Source: Acidobacteria bacterium RIFCSPLOWO2_02_FULL_67_21
GTDB lineage: Bacteria > Acidobacteriota > Vicinamibacteria > Vicinamibacterales > UBA2999
NCBI GenBank assembly: GCA_001767195.1
Contig: MEKU01000094.1
Span: 90,712-132,979 of the forward strand
Length of the DNA stretch: 42,268 bases
Reading direction: 5' to 3'
Made by a program: the position numbers and the translations under genes. Below the pieces are notes generated by a model. It did no database searches and was not told the origin of the DNA. It worked only from the letters and a program-made list of their open reading frames with translations. Below, piece by piece: positions 30,777 through 39,408 of this stretch (position 1 is its first letter; every line of letters begins with the position of its first letter).

Positions 30777-33700
30777 ATGATCGCCGGCGTTCGAGGACGA
30801 CTGCTGACCTCGAGCTTCATCGAGCGCCGCCTGAACGAACTGCCTGGGGCGGCAGCGCCGCCGCCACAGGTCGTGCGGGCCCTGGACGTCTGGTCGGAGC
30901 GCAGACATGCGACGCTGGGGCCGGCCTCGAGCATTCGCGCGATCGGTGAGATCGCGGTGATTCCGCTGCTGAAGCTTCTGGGGTTCGACATCCGGCGCCG
31001 GATCGACGAGGCCGATCGCACGATCGTGCACGCGGCGGCTGCGGCGGACGTTGTTCCGGTCGTCATCCTCCAGTGGAACGCGCCGCTCGACGCGGCCTGG
31101 CGGGGCGCGATTCTCGATGGCATCCGCGCTGACGCGCGCTGGTGCCTCTGCTGCAACGGCGCCTCCCTGCGGCTGGTCGACGCGCATCACACGTGGACGC
31201 GCCAGCACCTCGAGTTCGACCTGACGCTGCTGCCGTATGCAGACGATGTGCGGACGCTGTTCTGGACGACGGTTCGCGCGGACGCCTTCGCCGGCCGCCC
31301 GTCGCTCCTGGAGCGCGCGGTCGCGCTCTCGGCGAGGTACGGCGCCGAAGTCTGCCGGGCGCTCGGCAGCGGCGTGCTCGAAGCGCTCGACACGCTGTTC
31401 GGAGCGGTCGCGCAGCGCGAGCCGTCCCGATCGCCCCGGGCCCTGTTCGAGCAGTCGCTGACGGTGCTCTACCGCGTGCTGTTTCTTCTGTTCGCAGAGG
31501 CGCGCGGGCTTGTTCCGGTGTGGCATCCCATTTACCGGGAGCGCTACACGATCGAAGGCATCGTCACCACGCTGCTCGCCGGAGGCCGCTACTCCGGGAT
31601 CTGGGAGGCGGTGCTGGCGATCTCCCGGCTCGCGCATGCCGGGTGCCACACCGGAGAGCTGCAGGTCACGGCCTTCAACGGCCGCCTGTTCTCCCCGGCT
31701 CAGTCGAGCGCGTTCGACCGTACGCGGATCGGCGACCGGATCATGGGCCAGGCGGTTCTTGCGCTGGGCAGCACACCGGCTGCCGGAAGCCGCACCCGTA
31801 TTTCGTACGGCGATCTCGACGTGGAACAGCTCGGCGCCGTGTACGAGCGTGTGCTCGAGTACGAACCGGCAGGCACGGACGCAGAATCGAAGCGGGCCGC
31901 GGCAGGGGCCAGTCTGGTCCGCAACCGCGACAACCGCCAGTCGAGCGGCACGTTCTATACCCCTCGCCTCCTGACGGCGTTTCTCGTCCGTCACACGCTG
32001 GAGCCGCTGGTCGCCGGTCGAAGCGCCGACGACATCCTCGAGCTGCGGGTACTCGACCCGGCCATGGGCAGCGGCGCGTTTCTCGTTGCGGCATGCCGGT
32101 ATCTCGCGGCGGCGGCCGAGGCCAGCCTGGTCCGCGACGGCCGCTGGCATTCCGGCGATGTGACGGACGGGGACCGAACGGCGCTCCGCCGCGACATCGC
32201 GATGCGCTGCCTCTTCGGCGTCGACGTGAATCCGATGGCCGTGCAGCTTGCCCGGCTGTCGCTCTGGCTTGGAACGCTGGCGTCCGATCGCCCGCTCACG
32301 TTCCTCGATCACCATCTCGTGGCGGGCGACAGCCTCATTGGCGCCACCCTCGACGACCTCGTCCGGCAGCCGACTCGAACGCGGGAGCCGCGGCGCCGGG
32401 CGGCTCCCACTCCGCTCTACGACAGCCTGGACGCGACACCCGCGCTCGAACAGGCCGTGCGCACGCGGTTGGCGCTCGCGCGGCAACCGGACGAATCCGC
32501 GGCCATCGTGGCCGGGAAGGGAAGGACGATCGAGGCGCTTCACGCGCCGGAATCGCCGCTCGGACGATGGTCGAGCGTGCTCGATCTCTGGTGCGCCGGC
32601 TGGTTCTGGGAGGCGGCCACCCCGCTCACTGCAGGCGTGTTCGGCGAGTTGCGCGACCGCCTGCTCGGGCGCGGCGGCTCACTGCCGGCACGCGTCGCCG
32701 AGCCGCTGCTGGAGCACTCGAGAGCGGCGGCGGCCCGCCACAGTTTCCTTCACTGGCCGCTTGCGTTTCCAGAGGTCTTCTCCGACGAGGAAGGGGCGCG
32801 ACTCGCCTCTCCGGGATTCGATGCCGTCATCGGCAATCCTCCGTGGGACATGGTCCGCGGAGACAGCGGAGACGAGACCGTGCGCGCCGGACGGAGGCTG
32901 ACGGCGCACCAGTTCACCGGCTTCGTGCGCGAGGCCGGCGTCTATCGCCTCGACGCCCGCTCGCATCTCAATCGCTACCAGTTGTTCGTGGAACGGGCGC
33001 TCCAGCTCGTGAAGAAGGGAGGACGGATCGGGCTCGTCCTGCCCTCCGGGGTGCTGGCCGACGCAGGCGCGGCCGCGCTGCGGCGCCACCTGTTCGACCG
33101 GGCCAGGATCGATTCGATCACCGGACTGGACAACCGGCGCCGCTTCTTTCCGATCCACCGCAGCCTCCGCTTCGCCGTGCTGACGTGCACCGCGGGGCAG
33201 CCGACCGATACGGTCGCGTGCCGTTTTGGCGTGACACGGGGCGAGGATCTCGAACGCGACGCACGCCCGCTGCTGATCTCGCGCCCGCTGCTGTCGCGGA
33301 TATCAGGTCCGGACGATCTGGGCATTCCTGAGCTTGCCACCGAGCACGACCTCCGCATCGTCGAAGCCACGAGCGGCAGCATCCCGTGCGCCGGCGCCCC
33401 GGAGGGATGGGGCCTCGAGTTCGGGCGGGAGCTCAATGCCACCGACGATCGCGGCCTGTTCAGGCCGTTCCGCGGCCGCGGCGATGTGCGGCCCGTTCTG
33501 GAAGGCAAACAGATTCAGCCCTTCCGGTCCGAGGTCAACGCCTGCCGGTACGAAGTCGCTGCCGGATCGGCGCCCCACATCCCCAGGCGCGCCCGGGTCG
33601 CGTACCGGGACGTCGCCAGCGCCACGAACCGCCTCACGCTGATTGCCGCCGTCGTTCCCGCGCGCGTGGTGACCACCCACACGCTCTTCTGCCTGAAGTC

Positions 33701-34058
33701 GACGCTCTCTGCGGACGCGCAGCAGGTCGTCTGCGCGCTCCTGAACAGCTTCGTCGCCAACTACCTGATCCGGCTGCGCGTCAACACCCATGTCACCACG
33801 GCCCTGGTCTCGCGGCTGCCACTGCCTTTCCTCGATGCGCGGCATCCATGGTTCGCCAGGATCGCCCGGCTGGCGCGCGCGCTGATGCGCGGCCGTGAGC
33901 CTGTCGACGACATGACGGAGTATCCGGAGCTGCAGGCGATCGTGGCGCACCTGTACGCGATCGGCAGCGCCGACTTCGAGCACATCCTGGGCACCTTCCC
34001 GCTGATTCCGGTCGCGGTGAAGGAAACAGCGCTTCGCCGGCTCTCTGCACTCCGCTGA
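30777..34058 (+). CDS. large N6-adenine-type DNA methyltransferase (DrmMI/Eco57I-like)
   Basis: 1093 residues. The SAM-dependent core starts with GTFYTP (391) and motif I DPAMGSGAFLVAA (Asp427). GVDVNPMAVQLARLSLWL follows, and the catalytic motif IV is NPPW (Asn687), the gamma-class N6A pattern. A C-terminal target-recognition-like region follows. The first 250 residues have the layout of a PD-(D/E)XK-type domain (LLKLLGFDI, VVILQWNAPLD, LCCNGASLRLVD), but the expected catalytic Glu-x-Lys is not evident, so cleavage by this protein is doubtful. It is coupled to the SNF2 gene upstream. Class 1 DISARM pairs these same protein types with drmA, drmB and drmC, none of which is nearby. A longer frame into the helicase gene was rejected. 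Confidence 0.9.
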   Translation: MIAGVRGRLLTSSFIERRLNELPGAAAPPPQVVRALDVWSERRHATLGPASSIRAIGEIAVIPLLKLLGFDIRRRIDEADRTIVHAAAAADVVPVVILQWNAPLDAAWRGAILDGIRADARWCLCCNGASLRLVDAHHTWTRQHLEFDLTLLPYADDVRTLFWTTVRADAFAGRPSLLERAVALSARYGAEVCRALGSGVLEALDTLFGAVAQREPSRSPRALFEQSLTVLYRVLFLLFAEARGLVPVWHPIYRERYTIEGIVTTLLAGGRYSGIWEAVLAISRLAHAGCHTGELQVTAFNGRLFSPAQSSAFDRTRIGDRIMGQAVLALGSTPAAGSRTRISYGDLDVEQLGAVYERVLEYEPAGTDAESKRAAAGASLVRNRDNRQSSGTFYTPRLLTAFLVRHTLEPLVAGRSADDILELRVLDPAMGSGAFLVAACRYLAAAAEASLVRDGRWHSGDVTDGDRTALRRDIAMRCLFGVDVNPMAVQLARLSLWLGTLASDRPLTFLDHHLVAGDSLIGATLDDLVRQPTRTREPRRRAAPTPLYDSLDATPALEQAVRTRLALARQPDESAAIVAGKGRTIEALHAPESPLGRWSSVLDLWCAGWFWEAATPLTAGVFGELRDRLLGRGGSLPARVAEPLLEHSRAAAARHSFLHWPLAFPEVFSDEEGARLASPGFDAVIGNPPWDMVRGDSGDETVRAGRRLTAHQFTGFVREAGVYRLDARSHLNRYQLFVERALQLVKKGGRIGLVLPSGVLADAGAAALRRHLFDRARIDSITGLDNRRRFFPIHRSLRFAVLTCTAGQPTDTVACRFGVTRGEDLERDARPLLISRPLLSRISGPDDLGIPELATEHDLRIVEATSGSIPCAGAPEGWGLEFGRELNATDDRGLFRPFRGRGDVRPVLEGKQIQPFRSEVNACRYEVAAGSAPHIPRRARVAYRDVASATNRLTLIAAVVPARVVTTHTLFCLKSTLSADAQQVVCALLNSFVANYLIRLRVNTHVTTALVSRLPLPFLDARHPWFARIARLARALMRGREPVDDMTEYPELQAIVAHLYAIGSADFEHILGTFPLIPVAVKETALRRLSALR

Positions 34059-34216
34059 CGGGCCACAGAGACACAGAGGCACAGAGAAGATGCGTGATGG
34101 ATTACATGCCCAACTCACCGAGCAGATCCTGCACTGCGTGGGGTTCGCCGCGTGATGCTCTGATCGAGTCGGGTACGTGTCCGCCCGCCTCTGTGGCTCT
34201 GTGCCTCTGTGGCCCG
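34059..34216. repeat. inverted pair of CACAGAGG-type repeats
   Basis: A 28-bp tract at 34059-34086 (GGGCCACAGAGACACAGAGG core) matches the reverse complement of 34189-34216 at 26 of 28 positions, with about 100 bp between the arms. The element fills almost the whole gap between the methyltransferase and sucA. The 100-bp interior has no recognisable gene. Confidence 0.8.
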
Positions 34217-34263
34217 TATCGAACTGCGGAGTCCTCGTATATGAGGGTACGATAGAAGAGGCC

Positions 34264-37053
34264 ATGAAGCTGGAGTCGATTCAGGGCGTCAATGCCGGGT
34301 ACGTGGTCGAGCTGTACGAGCGCTACCGCCAGAACCCCGAGTCAGTTGACGCTGCCACGCGCGCCGTCTTCGAGAGCTGGCAGCCGGTGGATGCCCGCGA
34401 GCCCGAGCCCTCCGGCATCCCGTCCACCCTGCACGCCGTCGTCGGCGCCGCCAACCTGGCCGAGTGCATCCGGCGGTACGGACATCTGGCGGCGCGCACC
34501 GACCCGCTCGGATCGGACCCGCCCGGCGACCCCTCGCTGTCACCGGCCGCCCACGGACTCACCGATGAGGACCTGAAGCGCCTGCCCGCCTGGCTCGCCG
34601 GCGGCGTCGTAGCCGAGAGCACGGCCAGCGCGTTCGACGCGATCGAGACGCTGCGGCGCGTCTACTGCTCCACCACCGGCTTCGACCTGGCGCAGGTGTT
34701 CGTCCCCGAAGAGCGCGTCTGGCTGCGTCATGCCGTCGAGTCGGGCCGCTTCCTGCCCACGACGGATCCGCAGAGCGCCGACGCGCTGCTGGATCGCATC
34801 ACGCAGGTCGAAGTCTTCGAGCAGTTTCTCCATCGCGTGTTTCCCGGCAAGACGCGCTTCTCGATCGAAGGGCTCGACATGCTCGTCCCGATTCTGGACG
34901 AGATCATCAGCGGCGCCGGCGATCGGGGCGTGCGGCACATCGTGCTCGGCATGGCGCATCGCGGGCGTCTGAACGTGCTCGCCCACGTGCTCGACACGCC
35001 GTACGCCGAGATCCTTGCGGAGTTCAAGGACCGCATTCAGCACGAGGCGGTGCGGCTCGATCTCGGCTGGCGCGGCGACGTCAAGTACCACGCGGGCGCG
35101 CGCACGTCGACGCCGCGCGGGCAGATGTTCGTCACCCTGGTGCCGAATCCGAGCCACCTGGAGGCGGTGAACCCGGTCGTGGAAGGCATGGCGCGCGCCG
35201 CCGGAACACGGACCGATCGGCCCGGAGAACCCGTCTTCGACGGCCGCATCGTGCTGCCGGTCCTCATCCACGGCGACGCCGCCTTTCCGGGACAGGGCGT
35301 CGTCGCCGAGACGCTGAACCTCTCCCGGCTCGCCGCCTATGACACCGGCGGGACGATTCACATCATCGCCAACAATCAGCTCGGGTTCACGGCCACGCCG
35401 GCCGAGTCGTACAGCACGAGCTATGCGAGCGGGCTGGCGCGCGGCTTCAAGATTCCCATCGTCCATGTCAACGCGGACGATCCCGTGGCCTGCCTCGAGG
35501 CGGCGCGCCTGGCGTGGGAATACCGCACACGGTTCCAGCGCGATTTTCTCATCGACCTCGTCGGCTACCGGCGCCACGGCCACAATGAGGGCGACGAGCC
35601 GGCGTTCACGCAGCCGCTCATGTACCGCGGGATTGCGGCTCACCCCACCGTCCGATCGCTCTGGGCCGACGTGCAGGCGCGGCAGGGGCAGATTCCGAGC
35701 GAGCGCGCGGACGCGATCACCCGGAAGCATTTCGCGACGCTCGAAGCGATGTATCAGTCGCTCGCGCCCGAGGTCGAATCCTCCGCCGAGTTGCCGGAGC
35801 CTGCGCCGCCGCGCGCCGCCGCCCGGATCGACACCGGCGTCCCGCTCGATCGGCTCCGTTCCCTGAACGACGCGCTGCTGGCGCCACCCGCCGGCTTCAC
35901 GTTTCACCGCAAGCTTCAGCGCGCCCGCGACCGCCGGAAGGCCGCGCTCGCCGACCCTGGCGCGCGGACCGTCGACTGGACCACCGCCGAGGAGCTCGCG
36001 CTCGCCAGCGTGCTCGCCGACGGCATCCCGATCCGCATGACCGGCGAAGACGTCGAGCGCGGCACCTTCAGCCAGCGGCACGCGGTGTTTCACGATCCCG
36101 GGAGCGGCCACCGGTTCGTGCCGCTGCAGTCGTTCGCAGGCGCCCGCGCGGCATTCGAGATTCACAACAGCGCGCTCTCGGAGAACGCCGCGGTCGGCTT
36201 CGAGTTCGGCTACAACGTGTACGAACCGGGATGTCTCGTGCTGTGGGAGGCGCAGTACGGCGACTTCCTGAACGGCGCCCAGGTGATGCTCGACCAGTTC
36301 GTCACGTCGAGCCGGGCGAAGTGGGGGCTGCGGCCGTCGCTGGTGTTTCTACTGCCGCACGGCTACGAAGGCCAGGGTTCGGAGCATTCGAGTGCACGAC
36401 CGGAGCGGCTGCTGCAGGCGGCAGCGGATGTGAATCTGCGCCTCGTCAACTGCAGCACGGCGGCGCAGTACTTCCACGTACTCCGGCGCCAGGCGGCGCT
36501 GCTGCAGACCGACCCGTTGCCGCTCTTCGTCCTGACGCCGAAGAGCCTGCTTCGCCACGCCGCCGTCGCGTCGACGCCGATGGAGCTGGCGGAAGGCCGC
36601 TTTCAGCCGGTGCTGGACGACGCGGGAGCCAGGGACCGGGCCAGGGAGGTGCGGCGTGTGATCTTCTGCAGCGGCAAGGTGTACGTGGACGCCGACGCCG
36701 GCGAACAGCGGAAGGCCAGACCCGACGTGGCGATCTGCCGGGTCGAGCAGTTGTACCCCTTTCCCGTGGAAACGCTGCGGGGCGTCCTCGACGCGTACCC
36801 CTCGCTGCGGGACGTGGTCTGGCTGCAGGAAGAGCCCGAGAACATGGGGGCCTGGGAGTTCGCACGTCCGCTGCTCGAGGAGATCGTTGGCGGCCGCTAT
36901 CCGCTGAAGTACGTGGGACGGGCACGCAGCTCGAGCCCGTCGGAAGGCTCGGCCGCGTGGCACCACGTCAATCAGAAGATGCTGGTGGAGCGGGCGTTCG
37001 ATCTGGCGAGACAGACCGGCGAGCCGTCGCTCGTGCTCTCCAAACACGTGTAG
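34264..37053 (+). CDS. sucA: 2-oxoglutarate dehydrogenase E1 component
   Basis: 929 residues, normal for the family. A short N-terminal E2-binding-type segment (NAGYVVELYERYRQNPESV) opens the protein. GMAHRGRLNVL (from 230), the TPP/Mg motif starting GDAAFPGQG (337) and ending NNQLGFT, RRHGHNEGDEP near 440, and the C-terminal transketolase half with FSQRHAVFHD and PHGYEGQGSEHSSAR are all present. It decarboxylates 2-oxoglutarate in the TCA cycle. ATG 34264 was chosen over an upstream start inside the CACAGAGG repeat; GAAGAGG lies just before it. sucB begins 10 bp downstream. No E3 gene is adjacent. Confidence 0.95.
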   Translation: MKLESIQGVNAGYVVELYERYRQNPESVDAATRAVFESWQPVDAREPEPSGIPSTLHAVVGAANLAECIRRYGHLAARTDPLGSDPPGDPSLSPAAHGLTDEDLKRLPAWLAGGVVAESTASAFDAIETLRRVYCSTTGFDLAQVFVPEERVWLRHAVESGRFLPTTDPQSADALLDRITQVEVFEQFLHRVFPGKTRFSIEGLDMLVPILDEIISGAGDRGVRHIVLGMAHRGRLNVLAHVLDTPYAEILAEFKDRIQHEAVRLDLGWRGDVKYHAGARTSTPRGQMFVTLVPNPSHLEAVNPVVEGMARAAGTRTDRPGEPVFDGRIVLPVLIHGDAAFPGQGVVAETLNLSRLAAYDTGGTIHIIANNQLGFTATPAESYSTSYASGLARGFKIPIVHVNADDPVACLEAARLAWEYRTRFQRDFLIDLVGYRRHGHNEGDEPAFTQPLMYRGIAAHPTVRSLWADVQARQGQIPSERADAITRKHFATLEAMYQSLAPEVESSAELPEPAPPRAAARIDTGVPLDRLRSLNDALLAPPAGFTFHRKLQRARDRRKAALADPGARTVDWTTAEELALASVLADGIPIRMTGEDVERGTFSQRHAVFHDPGSGHRFVPLQSFAGARAAFEIHNSALSENAAVGFEFGYNVYEPGCLVLWEAQYGDFLNGAQVMLDQFVTSSRAKWGLRPSLVFLLPHGYEGQGSEHSSARPERLLQAAADVNLRLVNCSTAAQYFHVLRRQAALLQTDPLPLFVLTPKSLLRHAAVASTPMELAEGRFQPVLDDAGARDRAREVRRVIFCSGKVYVDADAGEQRKARPDVAICRVEQLYPFPVETLRGVLDAYPSLRDVVWLQEEPENMGAWEFARPLLEEIVGGRYPLKYVGRARSSSPSEGSAAWHHVNQKMLVERAFDLARQTGEPSLVLSKHV

Positions 37054-37063
37054 GGATCGAGAT

Positions 37064-38179
37064 ATGCCTCACATCGTTGTTCCGCAGCTCGGTGAATCGG
37101 TGGTCGAAGCGCGCGTCGCCCGCTGGCTCAAGAAGGAAGGCGATCGCGTCGAAACGGGCGAACCGGTGGTCGAGCTCGAGACCGAGAAGATCGACCTCGA
37201 GGTCGGCGCAGATCAGACCGGCGTCATTTCCAGCATCAAGCATCGGGAGGGAGACGACGTGAAGGTTGGGGAGGTGCTGGCGGTCATCGACGCCGCGGGA
37301 GCGCCCGCGCCGGCTCCCGAGCCGAAGGCGCCGCCGGCGCCAGAGGCGGGCGCAGGCGGCCGCGTCACCAAGCAGGACGTGCAGAGCGCTATCGCACCGA
37401 CGGGCGAAAACCGAATTGCACCGGCCGCCGAACGCGGCGTCGCACCGACCCGCGAACAACGCATTGCACCCTCCGCCGACCGCCGCGAGGATCGCGTGCG
37501 CATGTCCAAGCGCCGCCAGACGATCGCGCGGCGGCTGGTCGAGGCTCAGCGTACGGCGGCGATGCTCACCACCTTCAACGAGGTGGACATGTCGGCGATC
37601 GTGGGGCTTCGCGAGCGGCACAAGGAGGCCTTCAAGAAGGAGCACGGCGTCGGGCTCGGGATCGCGTCGTTCTTCGTCAAGGCGAGCATTGCCGCCTTGC
37701 AGGCTTTCCCCCAGCTGAACGCGGAAATTCAGGGAGACGAGATCGTCTACAAGCGTTATTACGACATCGGGATTGCCGTCGGCGCCGAAGGCGGCCTCGT
37801 CGTCCCGGTGCTTCGCGACGCCGACCGGATGTCATTTGCCGGGATCGAGCTCGGCATCCGCGACTTTGCCGCCCGGGCGGCCGACGGTTCGCTGACGCTC
37901 GAGGATCTGACCGGAGGAACCTTCACGATCACCAACGGTGGCGTCTTCGGCTCGCTGCTGAGCACGCCCATCCTCAACCCGCCGCAGGTCGGCATTCTCG
38001 GCCTGCACAAGATCCAGGATCGCGTGGTGCCGGCGGGCGGACAGCCGGCGATCCGTCCGATGATGTACGTGGCCCTCACCTACGATCACCGGCTGGTCGA
38101 CGGCCGCGAAGCGGTCCAGTTTCTGGCGGCGATCGAGGAGCTCGTCGAAGATCCCGCCAGCCTTCTCCTGGTGAGCTGA
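37064..38179 (+). CDS. sucB: dihydrolipoamide succinyltransferase (E2), reduced subunit-binding domain
   Basis: 371 residues, shorter than the usual 400 or so. The lipoyl domain (1-78) has Lys42 in ETEKIDLE. The catalytic domain (about 145-371) has RMSKRRQTIARRLVEAQ, FTITNGGVFGS and the active-site YDHRLVDGREAV. Between them the peripheral-subunit-binding domain is reduced to its last stretch, GGRVTKQDVQSAI (98-110). The two helices that normally contact E3 or E1 are missing. A linker of four roughly 10-residue repeats of the type IAPxxExR follows (about 110-140). It transfers succinyl groups to CoA. The shortened domain suggests altered complex assembly. Its stop overlaps the FKBP start (TGATG). 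Confidence 0.93.
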   Translation: MPHIVVPQLGESVVEARVARWLKKEGDRVETGEPVVELETEKIDLEVGADQTGVISSIKHREGDDVKVGEVLAVIDAAGAPAPAPEPKAPPAPEAGAGGRVTKQDVQSAIAPTGENRIAPAAERGVAPTREQRIAPSADRREDRVRMSKRRQTIARRLVEAQRTAAMLTTFNEVDMSAIVGLRERHKEAFKKEHGVGLGIASFFVKASIAALQAFPQLNAEIQGDEIVYKRYYDIGIAVGAEGGLVVPVLRDADRMSFAGIELGIRDFAARAADGSLTLEDLTGGTFTITNGGVFGSLLSTPILNPPQVGILGLHKIQDRVVPAGGQPAIRPMMYVALTYDHRLVDGREAVQFLAAIEELVEDPASLLLVS

Positions 38180-38988
38180 TGGTCCGACACACGCTGATTG
38201 TCTGCGCGCTGCTCGCCGCCGGGGCCGGCATCTCGGCTCAGGCGCCGGCGCCACTGCCCCCGCCGGCCGACGTCGCCGCGCCGCCGGCCGACGCCGTGAA
38301 GAGCCAGACGGGCATGGCGTCGAAGGTCGTGACGCCGGGAGCCGGCGCCGACAAGCCGACGCCCACCGACGTCGTCACCGTGCACTACACGGGATGGACT
38401 GTCGAGGGGCAGATGTTCGACAGCTCCCGCTCGCGCGGGACGCCGTCGATGTTCCCGCTGAACCGCGTCATGGCCGGGTGGCGCGAGTGCGTCGCGCTGA
38501 TGACCGTCGGCGAAACGAGGCGATGCTGGCTGCCGGAGGATCTCGCCTATCGCGGTCAGGCGGGGCGCCCTCGCGGCATGGTCGTGTTCGACATCGAGCT
38601 GCTGGACACCCGGCGCGCGCCACACGTCGCGCCTCCCGACGTGGCCGATCCGCCCTCCGATGCCAGGCGCACCGCGTCGGGGCTGGCGTACAAGGTGCTC
38701 AAGCCTGGCGCCGGCACGCGTCGCCCGGCTGCGTTCCAGCGGGTCACCGTGCATTACACGGGCTGGACGACGGACGGCAAGATGTTCGACAGCTCGGTGG
38801 CCCGCGGCATGCCCGTCACGCTTCGTCTGGACGATGTGATCAGGGGGTGGACCGAAGGGATGCAGATGATGGTCGAGGGGGAGCGGACGCGCTTCTGGAT
38901 CCCCCAGAGTCTCGCCTATAAAGGCGAGGCCGGCGCGCCGCGCGGAATGCTCGTGTTCGACGTGGATCTCATCAAGATCGAGGAGTAG
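38179..38988 (+). CDS. exported tandem FKBP-type peptidyl-prolyl isomerase
   Basis: 269 residues. A signal peptide (LIVCALLAAGAGISAQA) predicts export, followed by a Pro/Ala linker. Two FKBP domains follow, about 45-145 and 160-268. Each has VTVHYTGWT, MFDSS and a GWxE/C-M segment; the second, GWTEGMQMMVEGERTRFWIP, is closer to consensus. The first has WRECVALMTVGETRRCWLP with two extra Cys and may be less active. It probably assists folding of exported proteins. It is translationally coupled to sucB by TGATG, which is likely operon packing rather than a functional link to the TCA cycle. Confidence 0.9.
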   Translation: MVRHTLIVCALLAAGAGISAQAPAPLPPPADVAAPPADAVKSQTGMASKVVTPGAGADKPTPTDVVTVHYTGWTVEGQMFDSSRSRGTPSMFPLNRVMAGWRECVALMTVGETRRCWLPEDLAYRGQAGRPRGMVVFDIELLDTRRAPHVAPPDVADPPSDARRTASGLAYKVLKPGAGTRRPAAFQRVTVHYTGWTTDGKMFDSSVARGMPVTLRLDDVIRGWTEGMQMMVEGERTRFWIPQSLAYKGEAGAPRGMLVFDVDLIKIEE

Positions 38989-38994
38989 GAGCGC

Positions 38995-39408
38995 CTACGG
39001 GCCGTGGAGGAGGTCACGCACGATTCGGATCAGATCCTCCTCCCAGAGCGGTTTGAAGTACACGTGCGCGCCCAGCATCTCCAGCTCACGTGCGACCCGC
39101 TCGTCGACGAAGTAGTCGCCGGTCACGACGGCGATCGGAATGGGGGCGTACCGAACGGTGGCCCGCAGCCGGCGCAAGAACTCCAGACCGTCGGTGGCCG
39201 GAAGGTGCAAGTCGAGGAGCACTGCCGCCGGGGCCGCGCGGGCCAGTTCCGCCCAACCCGATCGCGCGTCGAGGGCCACACGAACGCAGTAGCCTTCGGC
39301 CTTCAGCATGTACTCGTAAGCCTCCGCCGCGCCGGGATCGTCCTCAACGATCAGAATCGAGGCATCGCATACGCCAGAATCAGCCGTGGCTGGAAGATCA
39401 TCCAACAT
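38995..39408 (-). CDS. single-domain response regulator
   Basis: 137 residues, one receiver domain only: acidic pair in VEDDPG (23-24), phospho-acceptor Asp66 in VLLDLHLPATDG, the switch Thr in VVTGDY and the conserved Lys in VYFKPLW. With no output domain it would act by protein contact or as a phosphate shuttle. Its ATG lies inside the last codons of the hybrid kinase gene (11-base overlap), so the two are co-translated and the kinase is its likely donor. Confidence 0.9.
   Translation of the reverse strand: MLDDLPATADSGVCDASILIVEDDPGAAEAYEYMLKAEGYCVRVALDARSGWAELARAAPAAVLLDLHLPATDGLEFLRRLRATVRYAPIPIAVVTGDYFVDERVARELEMLGAHVYFKPLWEEDLIRIVRDLLHGP

Noticed and set aside
28370-34058. A complete DISARM or BREX locus
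   Set aside because: Only helicase and methyltransferase are present. No DUF1998 (DrmB), DrmA, phospholipase-D-like DrmC, PglZ or BrxL-type gene is found within the window.
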